Positions 1 to 9,238 of a stretch of DNA of 64,000 bases are shown here, piece after piece. The notes under the pieces were generated by a model that was not told the origin of the DNA, made no database searches, and saw only the letters and a list, made by a program, of their open reading frames with translations. Within the stretch, counting starts at the first letter, position 1; every line of letters begins with the position of its first letter. The position numbers and the translations under genes are program-made. Source of the DNA: Betaproteobacteria bacterium (GTDB taxonomy: Bacteria > Pseudomonadota > Gammaproteobacteria > Burkholderiales > Burkholderiaceae_C); NCBI GenBank assembly GCA_016868355.1, contig VGHB01000012.1, positions 19,641 through 83,640 of the forward strand, in the 5' to 3' direction.

Positions 1-354
1 ACCCAGGTCAATGCCTAGAAGGTTATAGCCATTTGCGGGCGTGGCCTGAAGCCGGTCGCTCAGATGTGCCGCCGATTGGGTCTCTTGCAGCCATAGGGGT
101 ACGAGCTCACCCCGTGAGGGCAGGTCAGTTTGCTGGTGGCCCGGCTCGCGAACGTTGGTCAGCAAGCCGATGCGGCCCGTGCGATTGAGCCCCAGCCATG
201 TACCCCCTGCACGCAAATCGCGACCAGCCAAAATATCAGGGTGCTTCCACCACGACATAGGTGCTGATTCACGGTCATGGAATTCGTCCCGGTTAGCAGC
301 CAACACCAGCGGCCATTGGGGGTACACCCGCCAGGCCATGGCCATCAGGCACAC
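1..354 (-). CDS. NRDE (TANGO2-like) family protein, partial
   Basis: The frame is cut by the left window edge; 118 codons from the N-terminus are visible. It begins Met-Cys-Leu from a GTG codon and carries the family-naming Asn-Arg-Asp-Glu motif at residues 21-24 (context LAANRDEF), followed by GTWLGLNRTGRIGLLTNVR, both typical of NRDE/TANGO2 proteins. The biochemical role of bacterial members is not settled, so no reaction is assigned. The GTG was chosen because family members start with M-C, and it lies just 1 nt beyond the stop codon of the upstream ygfZ-type gene, which suggests co-transcription. Family assignment is firm; function is unknown. Confidence 0.85.
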   Translation of the reverse strand, partial: MCLMAMAWRVYPQWPLVLAANRDEFHDRESAPMSWWKHPDILAGRDLRAGGTWLGLNRTGRIGLLTNVREPGHQQTDLPSRGELVPLWLQETQSAAHLSDRLQATPANGYNLLGIDLG

Positions 355-355
355 G

Positions 356-1351
356 CTAGGTCTCCGATTCGCTGGGAATGGCGTAGGGCAGCGGCAGCAC
401 CTCCAGGACGGGACCATCGGCTGCCCCCAAGTGCAGGGTACCGGCTGCCAGCGCGCTCAGCTTGACTTCGGCCAACAGATGGTGCTGCCTGGTCAGGTCT
501 TGTGGATCAAGCGAGGCATTGACCACCAGGCCAGCGGGCTGTCCTGGGTCTTCGCTGTGGAAAAGCTCGTCGCCCGGTGCAGGGACAGCGCCCGAGCCGC
601 TGCGAAGGCTCAACAGTGCCATCCGCCGCTTGAGCGTGCCCCGGTACTGGCTGCGGGCCACCACCTCTTGCCCTGGATAGCACCCCTTGCGAAAGTTCAC
701 GCCCCCCAAAAGTTCAAAGTTGATCATCTGAGGCACGAACTGCTCAACCGTAGCGGGCTCGATCCACGGCCAGCCGGCCATCACATCGGCATGGTGCCAT
801 GCCTGCTGAGCATGGGAATCTACGGCGGGCTTGAGGACATCATCTGCTGCAACACACAGGCTGCGCCCACCCCACCACCCTACCAGGCAGTGGGGTTGGG
901 GGCTGCTGCTTGATGCCGTGACTTCAGCCCAGCCTGAGCGAACCTGCCACATCGGGATGCCTGCATCAGGCACCCCCGACACCAGCAGTTCCGGTGGGGC
1001 TCTGACTGAGCATTGGGCTCGCAGCACGAACATCTTTAGACGCTTGACCAAAGGCTCCAAAAGTCCTGCGTGGGTGATCAGCCACCAGCGGTCGCAGCTT
1101 GGATGCAGCATCACAAAGTTAGCCAAGAGGCGTCCCTTGGCGCTGCAGTACCCACCGGCACGCGCCTGATTGGGGGTCATGGTCAGGGCGTCTTGAGTCA
1201 GTTGGCCCTGCAGAAAGGAGCCCGCGTCCGGGCCGTGCAGCTCCAAGACCGCCAAGTGGGGCAGGGCAATGGGGTTTGCTGCAACCGTGGTCAGTGAGCC
1301 GCCGCGGGAGGATTGGGGCGTATGGGGTGATTCAGGCTGGGGTGTGGACAT
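356..1351 (-). CDS. ygfZ: YgfZ/GcvT-fold folate-binding protein
   Basis: 331 aa, close to the usual YgfZ length. The signature KGCYPGQE lies at about residues 222-229 with the conserved Cys224, followed by ARSQYRGTLKRR. YgfZ is a cytosolic, folate-binding GcvT-fold protein that supports assembly or repair of certain Fe-S enzymes; that role is family knowledge. The reading frame is open further upstream, but the ATG giving MSTPQPES was chosen because everything before it would overlap the divergent mltG gene and looks non-coding. The two start codons lie about 20 bp apart, so the divergent promoters must overlap the genes' 5' ends. The NRDE gene follows immediately on the same strand. Confidence 0.88.
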   Translation of the reverse strand: MSTPQPESPHTPQSSRGGSLTTVAANPIALPHLAVLELHGPDAGSFLQGQLTQDALTMTPNQARAGGYCSAKGRLLANFVMLHPSCDRWWLITHAGLLEPLVKRLKMFVLRAQCSVRAPPELLVSGVPDAGIPMWQVRSGWAEVTASSSSPQPHCLVGWWGGRSLCVAADDVLKPAVDSHAQQAWHHADVMAGWPWIEPATVEQFVPQMINFELLGGVNFRKGCYPGQEVVARSQYRGTLKRRMALLSLRSGSGAVPAPGDELFHSEDPGQPAGLVVNASLDPQDLTRQHHLLAEVKLSALAAGTLHLGAADGPVLEVLPLPYAIPSESET

Positions 1352-1372
1352 GTCTTGATTATGATTTGCCCC

Positions 1373-2500
1373 ATGAACACAGGCGCCAAAAGGGTTGCGG
1401 AGCGGCGTTCCGTGGCCAAACAGCGCACCTCTGGCCGATTGGCCGCCGTTGGGGGACCCAAGCGCGGCGCCTCGACCGCCTCTGCCGGGGCGCGGTTTTG
1501 GGTCTCGGCCTTTGCAGGATTGACTGCAATGGTTCTGAGTGCGGGCGCAGTGGCGCTTTGGTGGAGCCACTCGCCGCTGCGCCTGCGGCACACCGTGGTG
1601 GAGCTGACCATCGAACGCGGCCGCAGCGCCGCCCAAGTCGCAGACGATTGGGTGCAGGCAGGCGTGGATGCGCCTGCGTGGGCCTTAGGGGCGTATTTCC
1701 GGTGGTCCGGCGATACCCGTCGCATCCGTGCTGGCAGTTACGCGGTCGAAGCCGGTACCAGCCCGCAGGCCTTGTTGTCCAAATTGGTACGGGGTGAGGA
1801 AAGCCTGGAGTCGGTGGTGTTCATCGAGGGTTGGACCTTTGCTCAAATTCGCCAGGCCCTGGCCCGCGCGCCAGGGCTGCGCCAAACCCTCCAGGACATT
1901 GATGACCGGGCGGTCATGCAAGCGCTGGGGGCTGCTCACTTGCCCGCCGAGGGCTGGTTCTTTCCGGACACCTATCGCTATGCACGCGGCGTCAGCGACC
2001 GCACCGTGCTGCTCAGCGCCCATGAGGCCATGCGGCGCCAGGTGGACAAGGCGTGGGAACAACGAAGCCCCGATTTGCCCATTCGCAGCCCTGCTGAAGC
2101 CCTGGTCTTGGCCTCGATTGTCGAAAAAGAAACCGGTCAGGCTGCAGAGCGGGCACGCATTGCCGGTGTGTTCATTAACCGCCTGCGGCTGGGCATGCCG
2201 TTGCAAACCGACCCGACGGTGATCTATGGCTTGGGTAGCGCCTACGATGGCAATTTGCGCAAGCGCGACCTGCAGACCGATACCCCCTTTAATACGTATA
2301 CCCGGCGGGGTCTGCCGCCGCACGCGATTGCCATGCCCGGGGCGCAGTCGCTGTTGGCTGCGGTTCAACCCGAGTCCACCAAGGCCTTGTATTTCGTAGC
2401 TCGAGGTGACGGCAGCAGCCATTTCAGTGCCGATTTGAACGAGCACAACCGCGCCGTGTGGCGATACCAGAAAATACCGGCCGGCAGAACCCAACCCTAG
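1373..2500 (+). CDS. mltG: Endolytic murein transglycosylase MltG (YceG)
   Basis: About 375 aa. A basic cytosolic N-terminus is followed by one membrane segment at about residues 42-64 and a periplasmic YceG domain. Diagnostic stretches are [11 protein letters not shown] (191-201), ASIVEKET with the expected catalytic Glu251, and [20 protein letters not shown]. MltG cuts nascent glycan strands inside the chain and limits strand length at the inner membrane. ATG 1373 (MNTGAKR) was chosen; ATG 1361 and TTG 1355 are in frame and would add only a few residues. It heads a run mltG-tmk-holB-tatD; tmk follows 14 nt after the stop if its TTG start is correct. Confidence 0.93.
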   Translation: MNTGAKRVAERRSVAKQRTSGRLAAVGGPKRGASTASAGARFWVSAFAGLTAMVLSAGAVALWWSHSPLRLRHTVVELTIERGRSAAQVADDWVQAGVDAPAWALGAYFRWSGDTRRIRAGSYAVEAGTSPQALLSKLVRGEESLESVVFIEGWTFAQIRQALARAPGLRQTLQDIDDRAVMQALGAAHLPAEGWFFPDTYRYARGVSDRTVLLSAHEAMRRQVDKAWEQRSPDLPIRSPAEALVLASIVEKETGQAAERARIAGVFINRLRLGMPLQTDPTVIYGLGSAYDGNLRKRDLQTDTPFNTYTRRGLPPHAIAMPGAQSLLAAVQPESTKALYFVARGDGSSHFSADLNEHNRAVWRYQKIPAGRTQP

Positions 2501-2514
2501 GCGAAGGAACGCAC

Positions 2515-3144
2515 TTGTTCATCACGTTGGAAGGCATTGACGGTGCCGGCAAGTCGACCCATCTGGCGGCTCTGGCCCAATGGTGGCGAGCCCGCGGCCG
2601 CGAGGTTGTGCTCACACGTGAGCCGGGCGGCACTCCGTTGGCTGAGCGCTTGCGGGAGATGGTGCTGCACGATGCCATGGACGCCCTGACCGAATCGCTG
2701 CTCGTGTTTGCCGCGCGCCGAGAACATGTGTTGCGGGTGATCGAGCCGGCTCTGAAACGCCATGATGTGGTCTTGTGTGACCGCTTCACCGATGCCACCT
2801 TTGCCTACCAAGGCGGTGGCAGGGCGTTTGACCGTGCGGTCTTGTTACAACTCGAGGCCTGGGTTCACGGTCATTGCCAACCCGATCTGACCTTCCTCTT
2901 CGATGTGCCGCCCGAGGTTGCGCAGGAAAGGCGCGCCGCGGTACGCCAACCCGATCGCTTCGAAGCGCAGAACTTGGAGTTTTTTACCCGGGTGCGTCAA
3001 GCGTACGAGCAGCGACGGTTGGCGCAGCCGCAGCGGTTTGCCCTGGTCGACGCCACGGCGTCGCCTGAATCGGTAGCGGCGCAGGTGCTGGCGATCATGC
3101 AGGAACGGGCGCAAGCCTTGGGTCAACCGGGTGGGGCGCGGTGA
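2515..3144 (+). CDS. tmk: Thymidylate kinase
   Basis: 209 aa. It phosphorylates dTMP to dTDP for DNA synthesis in the cytosol. The P-loop [10 protein letters not shown] occupies residues 6-15, and the DR-F motif appears as [16 protein letters not shown]. Start choice: TTG 2515 gives MFITLEGID, the usual Tmk N-terminus, and has a good ribosome binding site (GAAGGA at about 2503-2508). An upstream in-frame ATG at 2458 would add 19 residues inside the end of mltG and looks unlikely. The stop overlaps the GTG start of holB (GTGA), so translation is probably coupled. Confidence 0.93.
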   Translation: MFITLEGIDGAGKSTHLAALAQWWRARGREVVLTREPGGTPLAERLREMVLHDAMDALTESLLVFAARREHVLRVIEPALKRHDVVLCDRFTDATFAYQGGGRAFDRAVLLQLEAWVHGHCQPDLTFLFDVPPEVAQERRAAVRQPDRFEAQNLEFFTRVRQAYEQRRLAQPQRFALVDATASPESVAAQVLAIMQERAQALGQPGGAR

Positions 3145-4220
3145 GTACCCAAAGCGTGCCGGCCCGGGCGGCTTGGGTGGGTGCCGCGGGACAACTGCCC
3201 TTGCCGTGGCTTGCCCGCCCCGTGGCGCAAGCCTTGGCCCACCGAGGTCACGCCTTGCTTGTGCACGGACCGCAAGGCGTGGGCCAGTTTGAGGTGGCCT
3301 TGGTGCTGGCCCAGTCTTGGCTGTGCGAGGCCCGCACTGGTCCAGACCAACACGCCTGCGGACAGTGCGAGGCCTGCCGCCTGGTTCAGGCAGGTACCCA
3401 CCCCGATCTGTTGATCTTGGTCCCGCAGGCCCTGCGTGAGGTTCTGGGCCTGTCGGCACTGGGTGTCGATGACAACGAGGCTGCTGCGGGCGGCACGAGC
3501 AAGAAGCCCAGTGCGGGCGGCCGCGAAATCCGGGTGGCCGATGTGCGGCAGGCCATCGACTGGGGCCATCAGACGAGCAGCCGCAGCCAAGGGAAGGTGT
3601 TGGTGCTGTACCCGGCACAGAACTTGAACCGAGTGGCGGCCAATGCCTTGCTCAAGACCTTGGAAGAGCCGACCGGATCGCTGCGATTGGTACTCAGCAC
3701 CTTCGACGTGCAGGCCTTGCTACCTACGCTCACCAGCCGATGCCAGCGGCTGGCGATGTCCGTGCCCGAGCGGCAGCTTGCGCAAGCCTGGCTGCGAGAG
3801 CAGGGCCTTAACGAGCCCGAGATCCTTTTGGCTGGCGCAGGTGGCCGCCCCCAAGAGGTGTTGGCCATGGTACGCGACGGCCTCGATGGACGCCTGTGGC
3901 CGGCATTGCCCGCGGCGGTACGGCGGGGCCGTGCCGATATGTTGATGGGCTTGCCGATACCCCGCGTGGTGGATGTCTTGCAGAAGGTGTGTGTGGACCT
4001 GATGTCACGATCTCAAGGCGCGCAAGCACAGTTCTTTCCCTCTGAAGCCTTGCCTGAAGGGGCAAGTCCCCTTGGCTTGGCCGCTTGGTGGCGGCAACTC
4101 CAGCGCACCGCCCGCCACGAAGACCACCCCTGGAACGCCGACCTGCTGATCGAATCGCTGGTCTTGCAAGGCCGACAATGCTGGCTTGCACCTGACAAAG
4201 CAAAGCCGCATGTTTGTTGA
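3141..4220 (+). CDS. holB: DNA polymerase III clamp loader, delta-prime subunit
   Basis: 359 aa, GTG start overlapping the tmk stop. Delta-prime is the stator of the clamp loader that places the beta clamp on DNA. The AAA+ N-domain shows a degenerate P-loop (GPQGVGQ, lacking the Lys), as expected because delta-prime does not bind ATP productively. Four zinc-ligand cysteines follow (one in WLCEA, then CGQCEAC), and the central part has [10 protein letters not shown] and LTSRCQR, the sensor and SRC region. It sits between tmk and tatD as is common in this lineage. The last codons overlap the ATG of tatD by 11 nt. Confidence 0.92.
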   Translation: MSTQSVPARAAWVGAAGQLPLPWLARPVAQALAHRGHALLVHGPQGVGQFEVALVLAQSWLCEARTGPDQHACGQCEACRLVQAGTHPDLLILVPQALREVLGLSALGVDDNEAAAGGTSKKPSAGGREIRVADVRQAIDWGHQTSSRSQGKVLVLYPAQNLNRVAANALLKTLEEPTGSLRLVLSTFDVQALLPTLTSRCQRLAMSVPERQLAQAWLREQGLNEPEILLAGAGGRPQEVLAMVRDGLDGRLWPALPAAVRRGRADMLMGLPIPRVVDVLQKVCVDLMSRSQGAQAQFFPSEALPEGASPLGLAAWWRQLQRTARHEDHPWNADLLIESLVLQGRQCWLAPDKAKPHVC

Positions 4221-4989
4221 TTCCCATTGCCATTTGAATTTTCCAGAATTGCGCGAGCGTCTGCCCGCCGTCAAGCTGGCCATGCACGAAGCCGATGTGC
4301 ATGCGGCGATGGTGATTTCCACCACCATCGAGGAGTTTCCTGCCGTGCTCGCCTTGGCGGAGTCGGAGCCCCGGTGGTACTGCACCGTGGGTGTGCACCC
4401 GGACACCGAAAACTTGACCGAGCCCGATGAGTCCCTGCTGCTGGGGCTGGCCGATCACCCCAAGGTGGTGGGCATTGGTGAGACAGGCTTGGACTATTAC
4501 CGCCTAGGGCTGCGAACGGTTGCGGACATGGAGTGGCAGCGGCAACGGTTTCGCACCCACATCCGCGTGGCCCGTCGCTGCAGCAAACCCCTGGTGGTGC
4601 ACACCCGAAGCGCGAGCCAAGACACCATAGACATTCTTCAACAAGAGGGTGCGCAGGGCTGTGGGGGGGTGTTTCACTGCTTCGCTGAAACCGAGGCCGT
4701 GGCGCGCGCAGCCTTGGATATGGGCTTCTACATTTCGTTTTCAGGCATCTTGACCTTCAAAAATGCACAGGATCTTCGGTCGGTGGCGTCTTGGGTGCCC
4801 CTGGACCGCCTGTTGATCGAAACCGACAGTCCCTTTTTGGCGCCGGTGCCGTTTCGCGGCAAGGTCAATCAGCCCGCCTATGTCACTGAGGTGGCACGCC
4901 AAGTGGCGCAACTTCGAGGTTTGGATGTTCAAACCGTCGCTCAACTGACCACTGATAACTTCAAGCGATTATTCAAAATAGACTTTTAA
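4210..4989 (+). CDS. tatD: TatD family metal-dependent DNase
   Basis: 259 aa amidohydrolase-fold, Mg-dependent deoxyribonuclease of the TatD/YcfH group. Metal ligands are visible in order: VDSHCHL near residues 3-9, VGIGETGLDYY, VVHTRSASQDT, GVFHCFAE and LLIETDSPFLAP. ATG 4210 gives the classical start MFVDSHCH and overlaps the end of holB; the frame is open upstream but those residues fall within holB. It is the last of the mltG-tmk-holB-tatD run. Whether it acts in DNA repair or quality control here cannot be read from sequence. Confidence 0.93.
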   Translation: MFVDSHCHLNFPELRERLPAVKLAMHEADVHAAMVISTTIEEFPAVLALAESEPRWYCTVGVHPDTENLTEPDESLLLGLADHPKVVGIGETGLDYYRLGLRTVADMEWQRQRFRTHIRVARRCSKPLVVHTRSASQDTIDILQQEGAQGCGGVFHCFAETEAVARAALDMGFYISFSGILTFKNAQDLRSVASWVPLDRLLIETDSPFLAPVPFRGKVNQPAYVTEVARQVAQLRGLDVQTVAQLTTDNFKRLFKIDF

Positions 4990-4995
4990 ATAATT

Positions 4996-5691
4996 GTGAA
5001 TAAACAGTTTATAGCGGGATGGGGTCTGAGGCTCGAAGACCTCAAGTTATGCTCAATATTAGCAAGGTATGCGCTTGTTTTAATAATGTTTTCTGCGGCT
5101 TCAGCGGCAAAGGGTGACGTCTACCAGCGCTTCTTCACCGCTGTGAAACTTGACGACGGCAAAACCGTGGCCGCCTTGCTCAGCCGGGGTTTTGACCCCA
5201 ACACGCCCAATGAGCGGGGCGAGCCAGCTTTGGTCAGTGCGATGCGCGACGGAGGCCTGGAGGTGGCCGAGGTGCTGATGCGTCACCCAGACCTGAGGGT
5301 CGACCTGCCCAATGTGAACAACGAGACGGCACTGATGATGGCCAGTCTGCGCGGATCGGCGGCCTGGGCGCAACGCCTGATCGACCGTGGTGCAGCGGTC
5401 AACCGAGCTGGCTGGTCGCCGATTCTGTATGTGGCTTCAGGCGGCGACGTGGCCACCTTGCAGGTCTTGCTGAAGGCCGGTGCAGACCTTCACGCAGCGA
5501 ATCCATCGGGCTCAACTCCTTTGATCATGGCTGCACGCTTTGGACGAGACGAGGTGGTCATGGCCCTGGTTGCAGCTGGGGCCGACCCGCTGCACCGCAA
5601 CCCCGCTGGGCAAGATGCGGTGGCGGCCGCTCTGTGGGCGGGCCGCGAAATCCTGGCCGATCAGCTGCTCAAGTTGGTCGGGAAACGCTGA
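4996..5691 (+). CDS. Exported ankyrin-repeat protein
   Basis: 231 aa from a GTG only 6 nt after tatD, so probably the same transcript. The N-terminus has a hydrophobic stretch ending in Ala-rich residues (ALVLIMFSAASAAKG, about residues 26-40), read as a signal peptide. The rest is a series of about five ankyrin repeats, seen in phrases such as RGEPALVSAMRDGG, NNETALMMASLRGS, GWSPILYVASGGDV and SGSTPLIMAARFGRDEVV. Ankyrin repeats mediate protein contacts; no enzymatic domain is visible. A periplasmic scaffold or inhibitor is the most that can be inferred. Confidence 0.85.
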   Translation: MNKQFIAGWGLRLEDLKLCSILARYALVLIMFSAASAAKGDVYQRFFTAVKLDDGKTVAALLSRGFDPNTPNERGEPALVSAMRDGGLEVAEVLMRHPDLRVDLPNVNNETALMMASLRGSAAWAQRLIDRGAAVNRAGWSPILYVASGGDVATLQVLLKAGADLHAANPSGSTPLIMAARFGRDEVVMALVAAGADPLHRNPAGQDAVAAALWAGREILADQLLKLVGKR

Positions 5692-5813
5692 AGGGCTGCC
5701 CATCAGAACCCACGACGATGTATATTATGTAAAATCAAGATTGCCCATCCGGTCAACAAACCAGCCAAGTTGACCCGACTGGCTGACACAGGCGAAGTCG
5801 ACAAGCAACCGCG

Positions 5814-6296
5814 CTACTTCGCTGACGGCAACGTCGGCGTCGCGGTGCGTGCTTCGGAGGCCATCTTGATGCCAGCTCGAACCCGGTTGTACGTTCCACA
5901 GCGGCAGATGTTGGTGATGGCCGCGTCGATGTCGGCGTCGCTGGGCTTGGGCGTGCGCCGCAGCAGCGCGGCCGCTGCCATCAACATCCCGCTTTGGCAG
6001 TAACCGCACTGCGGAATATCCAGGGCCACCCAGGCTTTTTGCAAGGGATGGTCTCCGTTGGCAGACAGGCCCTCAATGGTGGTGATGCGTTGCTGAGGGC
6101 TCACGCTGGATGCCTGCACCGCGCAGCTGCGTACGGCAGCGCCGTCGATCATCACCGTGCATGAGCCGCACTGCGCTACCCCACAGCCGTACTTGGTGCC
6201 GGTCAGACCCAGGTGTTCGCGCAGCACCCACAACAGCGGGGTGTCGGCTTCGGCCTGGTGTTCACGGTTCAGGCCGTTCACGTTCAAGGTGGGCAT
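5814..6296 (-). CDS. (2Fe-2S)-binding oxidoreductase small subunit (IorA/CoxS type)
   Basis: 160 aa. All eight cluster cysteines of the xanthine-dehydrogenase-family small subunit are present: plant-type cluster C38, C43, C46, C58 and the second cluster C97, C100, C131, C133 (motifs GCGVAQCGSC, CGYCQSG, CRCGTY). In known enzymes this subunit passes electrons from a molybdopterin-containing large subunit. ATG 6296 follows a GGAG ribosome site. Oddly, no large subunit is adjacent: the next gene on one side is the convergent ankyrin gene, on the other a divergent ABC transporter. Specific substrate cannot be named; isoquinoline- or aldehyde-oxidoreductase-like are both possible. Confidence 0.88.
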   Translation of the reverse strand: MPTLNVNGLNREHQAEADTPLLWVLREHLGLTGTKYGCGVAQCGSCTVMIDGAAVRSCAVQASSVSPQQRITTIEGLSANGDHPLQKAWVALDIPQCGYCQSGMLMAAAALLRRTPKPSDADIDAAITNICRCGTYNRVRAGIKMASEARTATPTLPSAK

Positions 6297-6405
6297 CAAG
6301 CACTCCGAAGGCAAAGTTCCAACAGGTCCCAAGGTTACAGGGGGCCGCCGCCCGGTGCGATGACGGCAACGCGTATCCTTAAGGCCCTTTGGAGTTTTCT
6401 CGATC

Positions 6406-7185
6406 TTGAAGCCCCCAGACCCCACGGCACCTCAACCGATTCTGTGCCTGCGCGAAGCAACGGTGCACTTTTCAGGCAGCCCGACGCCAGTGTGGACCGG
6501 GCTGAACCTGAGCGTGCATCCGGGGGAGTGTTTGAGCCTGCTGGGGCCCTCGGGTTGCGGCAAGAGCACGGTCTTGCGGGTCATGGCGGGCTTGCAAACG
6601 CTGGCCGGTGGCGAACTCTTGAGCACGGTCCGCTCACCGGCCTATGTGTTTCAAGAGCCTGCGTTGCTGCCATGGGCAGACTTGCAGAGCAATGTAGGCT
6701 TGCCGCTGCACCTGGGCGGTTGGCAGGCTGAACCCAAGGCACAACGGATACAAGCCGTGTTGGAGCGCGTCGGCCTTGCCGGACGCGAGCGTGCCTTGCC
6801 TCATGAGCTTTCTGGCGGAATGAAGATGCGGGCGTCCATCGCGCGCGCCTTGGTGATGCAGCCCGACTTGCTGCTGATGGACGAGCCCTTCGCAGCTTTG
6901 GATGACCCGACACGCCAGCGCCTGCAGGCTGACTTGCTGCAGTGGTGGCGGGCTCAGGGTTTTGCCCTTTGCATGGTCACACACCAGGTTGCTGAAGCGG
7001 TCTTCATGGCTTCGCGCGTCTTGATCATGGGCGCCGAAGCCGGGAGCCCGGCCGTGGAACGGGTGGTGGATGAGCCCTTTCCGCGGGCCTTGGATTTCCG
7101 ACGCAGCGCTCGGTTTCATGAGCACTGTGTGGCCATCGGCGATGCGCTGGTGGCGACCGGCGCGAGCGCTCGGAGCGCAGTCTGA
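6406..7185 (+). CDS. ABC transporter ATP-binding protein (nitrate/taurine/pyrimidine type)
   Basis: 259 aa. Walker A GPSGCGKST is at residues 47-55, Q-loop VFQEPALLPW, signature LSGGM and Walker B LLLMDEPF are all present, so the ATPase should be active. The sequence style is that of the SsuB/TauB/ThiZ group. The start is TTG 6406 with GGAG about 11 nt upstream; no better in-frame ATG lies before Walker A. It is the first gene of a three-gene importer: the permease overlaps its stop by one base and the binding protein follows. It is divergent from the [2Fe-2S] subunit gene across 109 bp, which must hold both promoters. Confidence 0.92.
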   Translation: MKPPDPTAPQPILCLREATVHFSGSPTPVWTGLNLSVHPGECLSLLGPSGCGKSTVLRVMAGLQTLAGGELLSTVRSPAYVFQEPALLPWADLQSNVGLPLHLGGWQAEPKAQRIQAVLERVGLAGRERALPHELSGGMKMRASIARALVMQPDLLLMDEPFAALDDPTRQRLQADLLQWWRAQGFALCMVTHQVAEAVFMASRVLIMGAEAGSPAVERVVDEPFPRALDFRRSARFHEHCVAIGDALVATGASARSAV

Positions 7186-8042
7186 TGCGCCGACCTGAAG
7201 ACCCTAATCGAGCCACGCGTACCGCCGGTGCGGATACACAGCGCTATGGTCAGGTGGACGCAAAAGCGAGTACACAGGGGCCATCTTCGGCCTGGGGTCT
7301 GGCCACGCTGGTGGTCCTGGTGGCCATGTGGGAGGCCACAGTTCGCCTGGCCGAGATACCGGCCTACACCCTGCCCGCGCCCAGTGCCGTGTGGCAAGCG
7401 CTGATGCTGGATGCGCACAGCCTGATCCAGAGTTGGTGGTTCACCCTGCGCATCACGTTTGGGGCCTTGGCCCTGGCTTGCGTAGGCGGCTTTTTGGTGG
7501 CGAGTGCCTTTGTGCTGATTCCGGCGTTGGAACGCGCCTTCTTGCCGGTGGCGGTTGTGTTACAGGTGACCCCGATCGTTGCCATCGCACCTTTAATGTT
7601 GATCTACATCGACAGCACCACCGCGGTCTTGTTGTTGTGCGCATGGATCGTGGCGTTTTTTCCGGTGCTGTCGAACACGGTGCAGGGTCTTCGGGCCGCC
7701 GACCCGCTGCTGCAAGACCTGCTGAGCCTATGCAAAGCCAGCCCTGTGCAACGCCTGAGATGGTTGCGCTTACCCGCTGCCCTGCCTGATTTTCTGGCTG
7801 GGATGCGTATTTCAGGCGGCTTGGCTCTGATTGGCGCGGTGACCGCTGAAATGGTGGCTGGGGCGGCGGGACGCGATACGGGTTTGGCCTCGCGCATTCT
7901 TGAGGCCAGCTTTCGAACCGAAACGCCCAAAATGTTTGCCGCTTTGCTGCTGCTGGTGCTCACGGGGGTGTTGATACATTTGTTGCTGCAGGCCCTGTCC
8001 AAGCGACTCATCGGGCGCTGGCACCCTAGCTTCCGAGAATGA
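7185..8042 (+). CDS. ABC transporter permease (SsuC/ThiX type)
   Basis: 285 aa, ATG overlapping the ATPase stop as TGATG. After a polar N-terminus of about 40 residues there are around six membrane segments (for example GLATLVVLVAMWEATV, ITFGALALACVGGFLVASAFV, LPVAVVLQVTPIVAIAPL, TAVLLLCAWIVAFFPVL, FAALLLLVLTGVLIHLLL). The cytoplasmic coupling loop appears as LRLPAALPDFLAGMRISGGLALIGAVTAEM, matching the BPD_transp_1 EAA region. It forms the membrane channel of the importer with the ATPase before it and the binding protein after it. Confidence 0.9.
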   Translation: MRRPEDPNRATRTAGADTQRYGQVDAKASTQGPSSAWGLATLVVLVAMWEATVRLAEIPAYTLPAPSAVWQALMLDAHSLIQSWWFTLRITFGALALACVGGFLVASAFVLIPALERAFLPVAVVLQVTPIVAIAPLMLIYIDSTTAVLLLCAWIVAFFPVLSNTVQGLRAADPLLQDLLSLCKASPVQRLRWLRLPAALPDFLAGMRISGGLALIGAVTAEMVAGAAGRDTGLASRILEASFRTETPKMFAALLLLVLTGVLIHLLLQALSKRLIGRWHPSFRE

Positions 8043-8046
8043 ACGC

Positions 8047-9183
8047 ATGAACACGACAATATTCAACACCCGTCGCCGCCTTTTGCGCCATGGCTTGGCC
8101 GCCGCCCTGCCCTGGTCTGTCGCATGGCCGTTGTGCGCAAGGGCCCAAGCCCCGTCATCAGGTGCCCTAAAGGAGCCCCTGCCGGCCAGGGGCGGCGCGG
8201 CGAGCGGGATAGGTGAACGGGTGAAGGTGACCTTTGCCACCAACTGGAAGGCACAGGCGGCGCATGGGGGCTTCTACCAAGCAGTGGCCGACGGCACCTA
8301 TCAAAGACTGGGCTTGGAGGTAAACATCCTCCAGGGCGGTCCGTCGGTGAACAACCGCCCGCTGCTGCCAGCCGGGCGGATCGACTTCTTAATGACGGGC
8401 AACCTCCTGCACAGTTTTGACAACCTGCGCAACCAAGTGCCCACGGTGGTGGTGGCGGCCCTCTTCCAAAAGGACCCGCAGGCCCTCATGGCCCATCCGG
8501 GCCAGGGTTATGAATCCTTTGAGGCACTGCGCCGCGCACCGGTGGCCTTCATCGCCAAAGATGCTCAGTTCACCTGGTGGGCCTGGCTCAAAGCCGTCCA
8601 TGGCTTTCGGGATGAACAACTCAAGCCCTACAACTACAACCTGGGTCCGTGGCTGGCCAATCCCAAGTCGATCCAGCAAGGCTATGCCGTTGCCGAGCCC
8701 CTGTATGCGCAGCGCCAGGGCGGATTCACCCCCGTGGTGCACCTGCTGGCTGATCACGGGTTTTCCACCTACAGCACGGTCATCGAAACGCGACGCGATC
8801 TGGTGGCCAAGCGGCCCGAGGTGGTGCAAAAGTTCGTAGACGGGTCCATCGTGGGCTGGACCCAGTACCTCCATGGCAACCCTCAAGCCGCCCACACCTT
8901 GATGCAGCGCGAGAACCCGGACATGGGAGAGGACGAGCTGATGGCGTCGCGGCAACGCTTGTTGGACGACTCGATTCTGGAAGCAGGCGACGCGCTCAAA
9001 CTGGGTATAGGCACGATGAAGCGAGAACGGGCGGCTGACTTCCTGCAGCAAATGGTGCGAGCTGGCCTTTATAAGCCGTCGCAGCTTGATGTGGGCGCTG
9101 TGCTGGTCGAGGATTTCGTCAACCGCGGCGTCGGGCTTGACCTGCGCCGGCGCCTGCTGCAGGCGCGGCAAACCCCCAGGTAA
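8047..9183 (+). CDS. ABC transporter substrate-binding protein (NMT1/THI5-like)
   Basis: 378 aa, 4 nt after the permease. The N-terminus has a Tat-like basic stretch (TRRRLLRHG) then a hydrophobic run ending around ARAQA, so it is probably a periplasmic protein exported folded. The mature part starts VKVTFATNWKAQAAHGGFYQA, the typical opening of NMT1/THI5-like binding proteins, which recognise pyrimidine precursors, sulfonates, nitrate or aromatic acids. The ligand is not predictable from sequence alone. With the two genes before it this makes a complete importer. Confidence 0.9.
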   Translation: MNTTIFNTRRRLLRHGLAAALPWSVAWPLCARAQAPSSGALKEPLPARGGAASGIGERVKVTFATNWKAQAAHGGFYQAVADGTYQRLGLEVNILQGGPSVNNRPLLPAGRIDFLMTGNLLHSFDNLRNQVPTVVVAALFQKDPQALMAHPGQGYESFEALRRAPVAFIAKDAQFTWWAWLKAVHGFRDEQLKPYNYNLGPWLANPKSIQQGYAVAEPLYAQRQGGFTPVVHLLADHGFSTYSTVIETRRDLVAKRPEVVQKFVDGSIVGWTQYLHGNPQAAHTLMQRENPDMGEDELMASRQRLLDDSILEAGDALKLGIGTMKRERAADFLQQMVRAGLYKPSQLDVGAVLVEDFVNRGVGLDLRRRLLQARQTPR

Positions 9184-9238
9184 GTGCACTCCATCGGGCC
9201 TGGGCCTTGATTTTGTTGGGCTGGCGTACACTTTTCGC

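Noticed and set aside
155..913. A 252-codon plus-strand frame across the NRDE and ygfZ genes
   Set aside because: It is antisense to two well-recognised genes and has no domain of its own.
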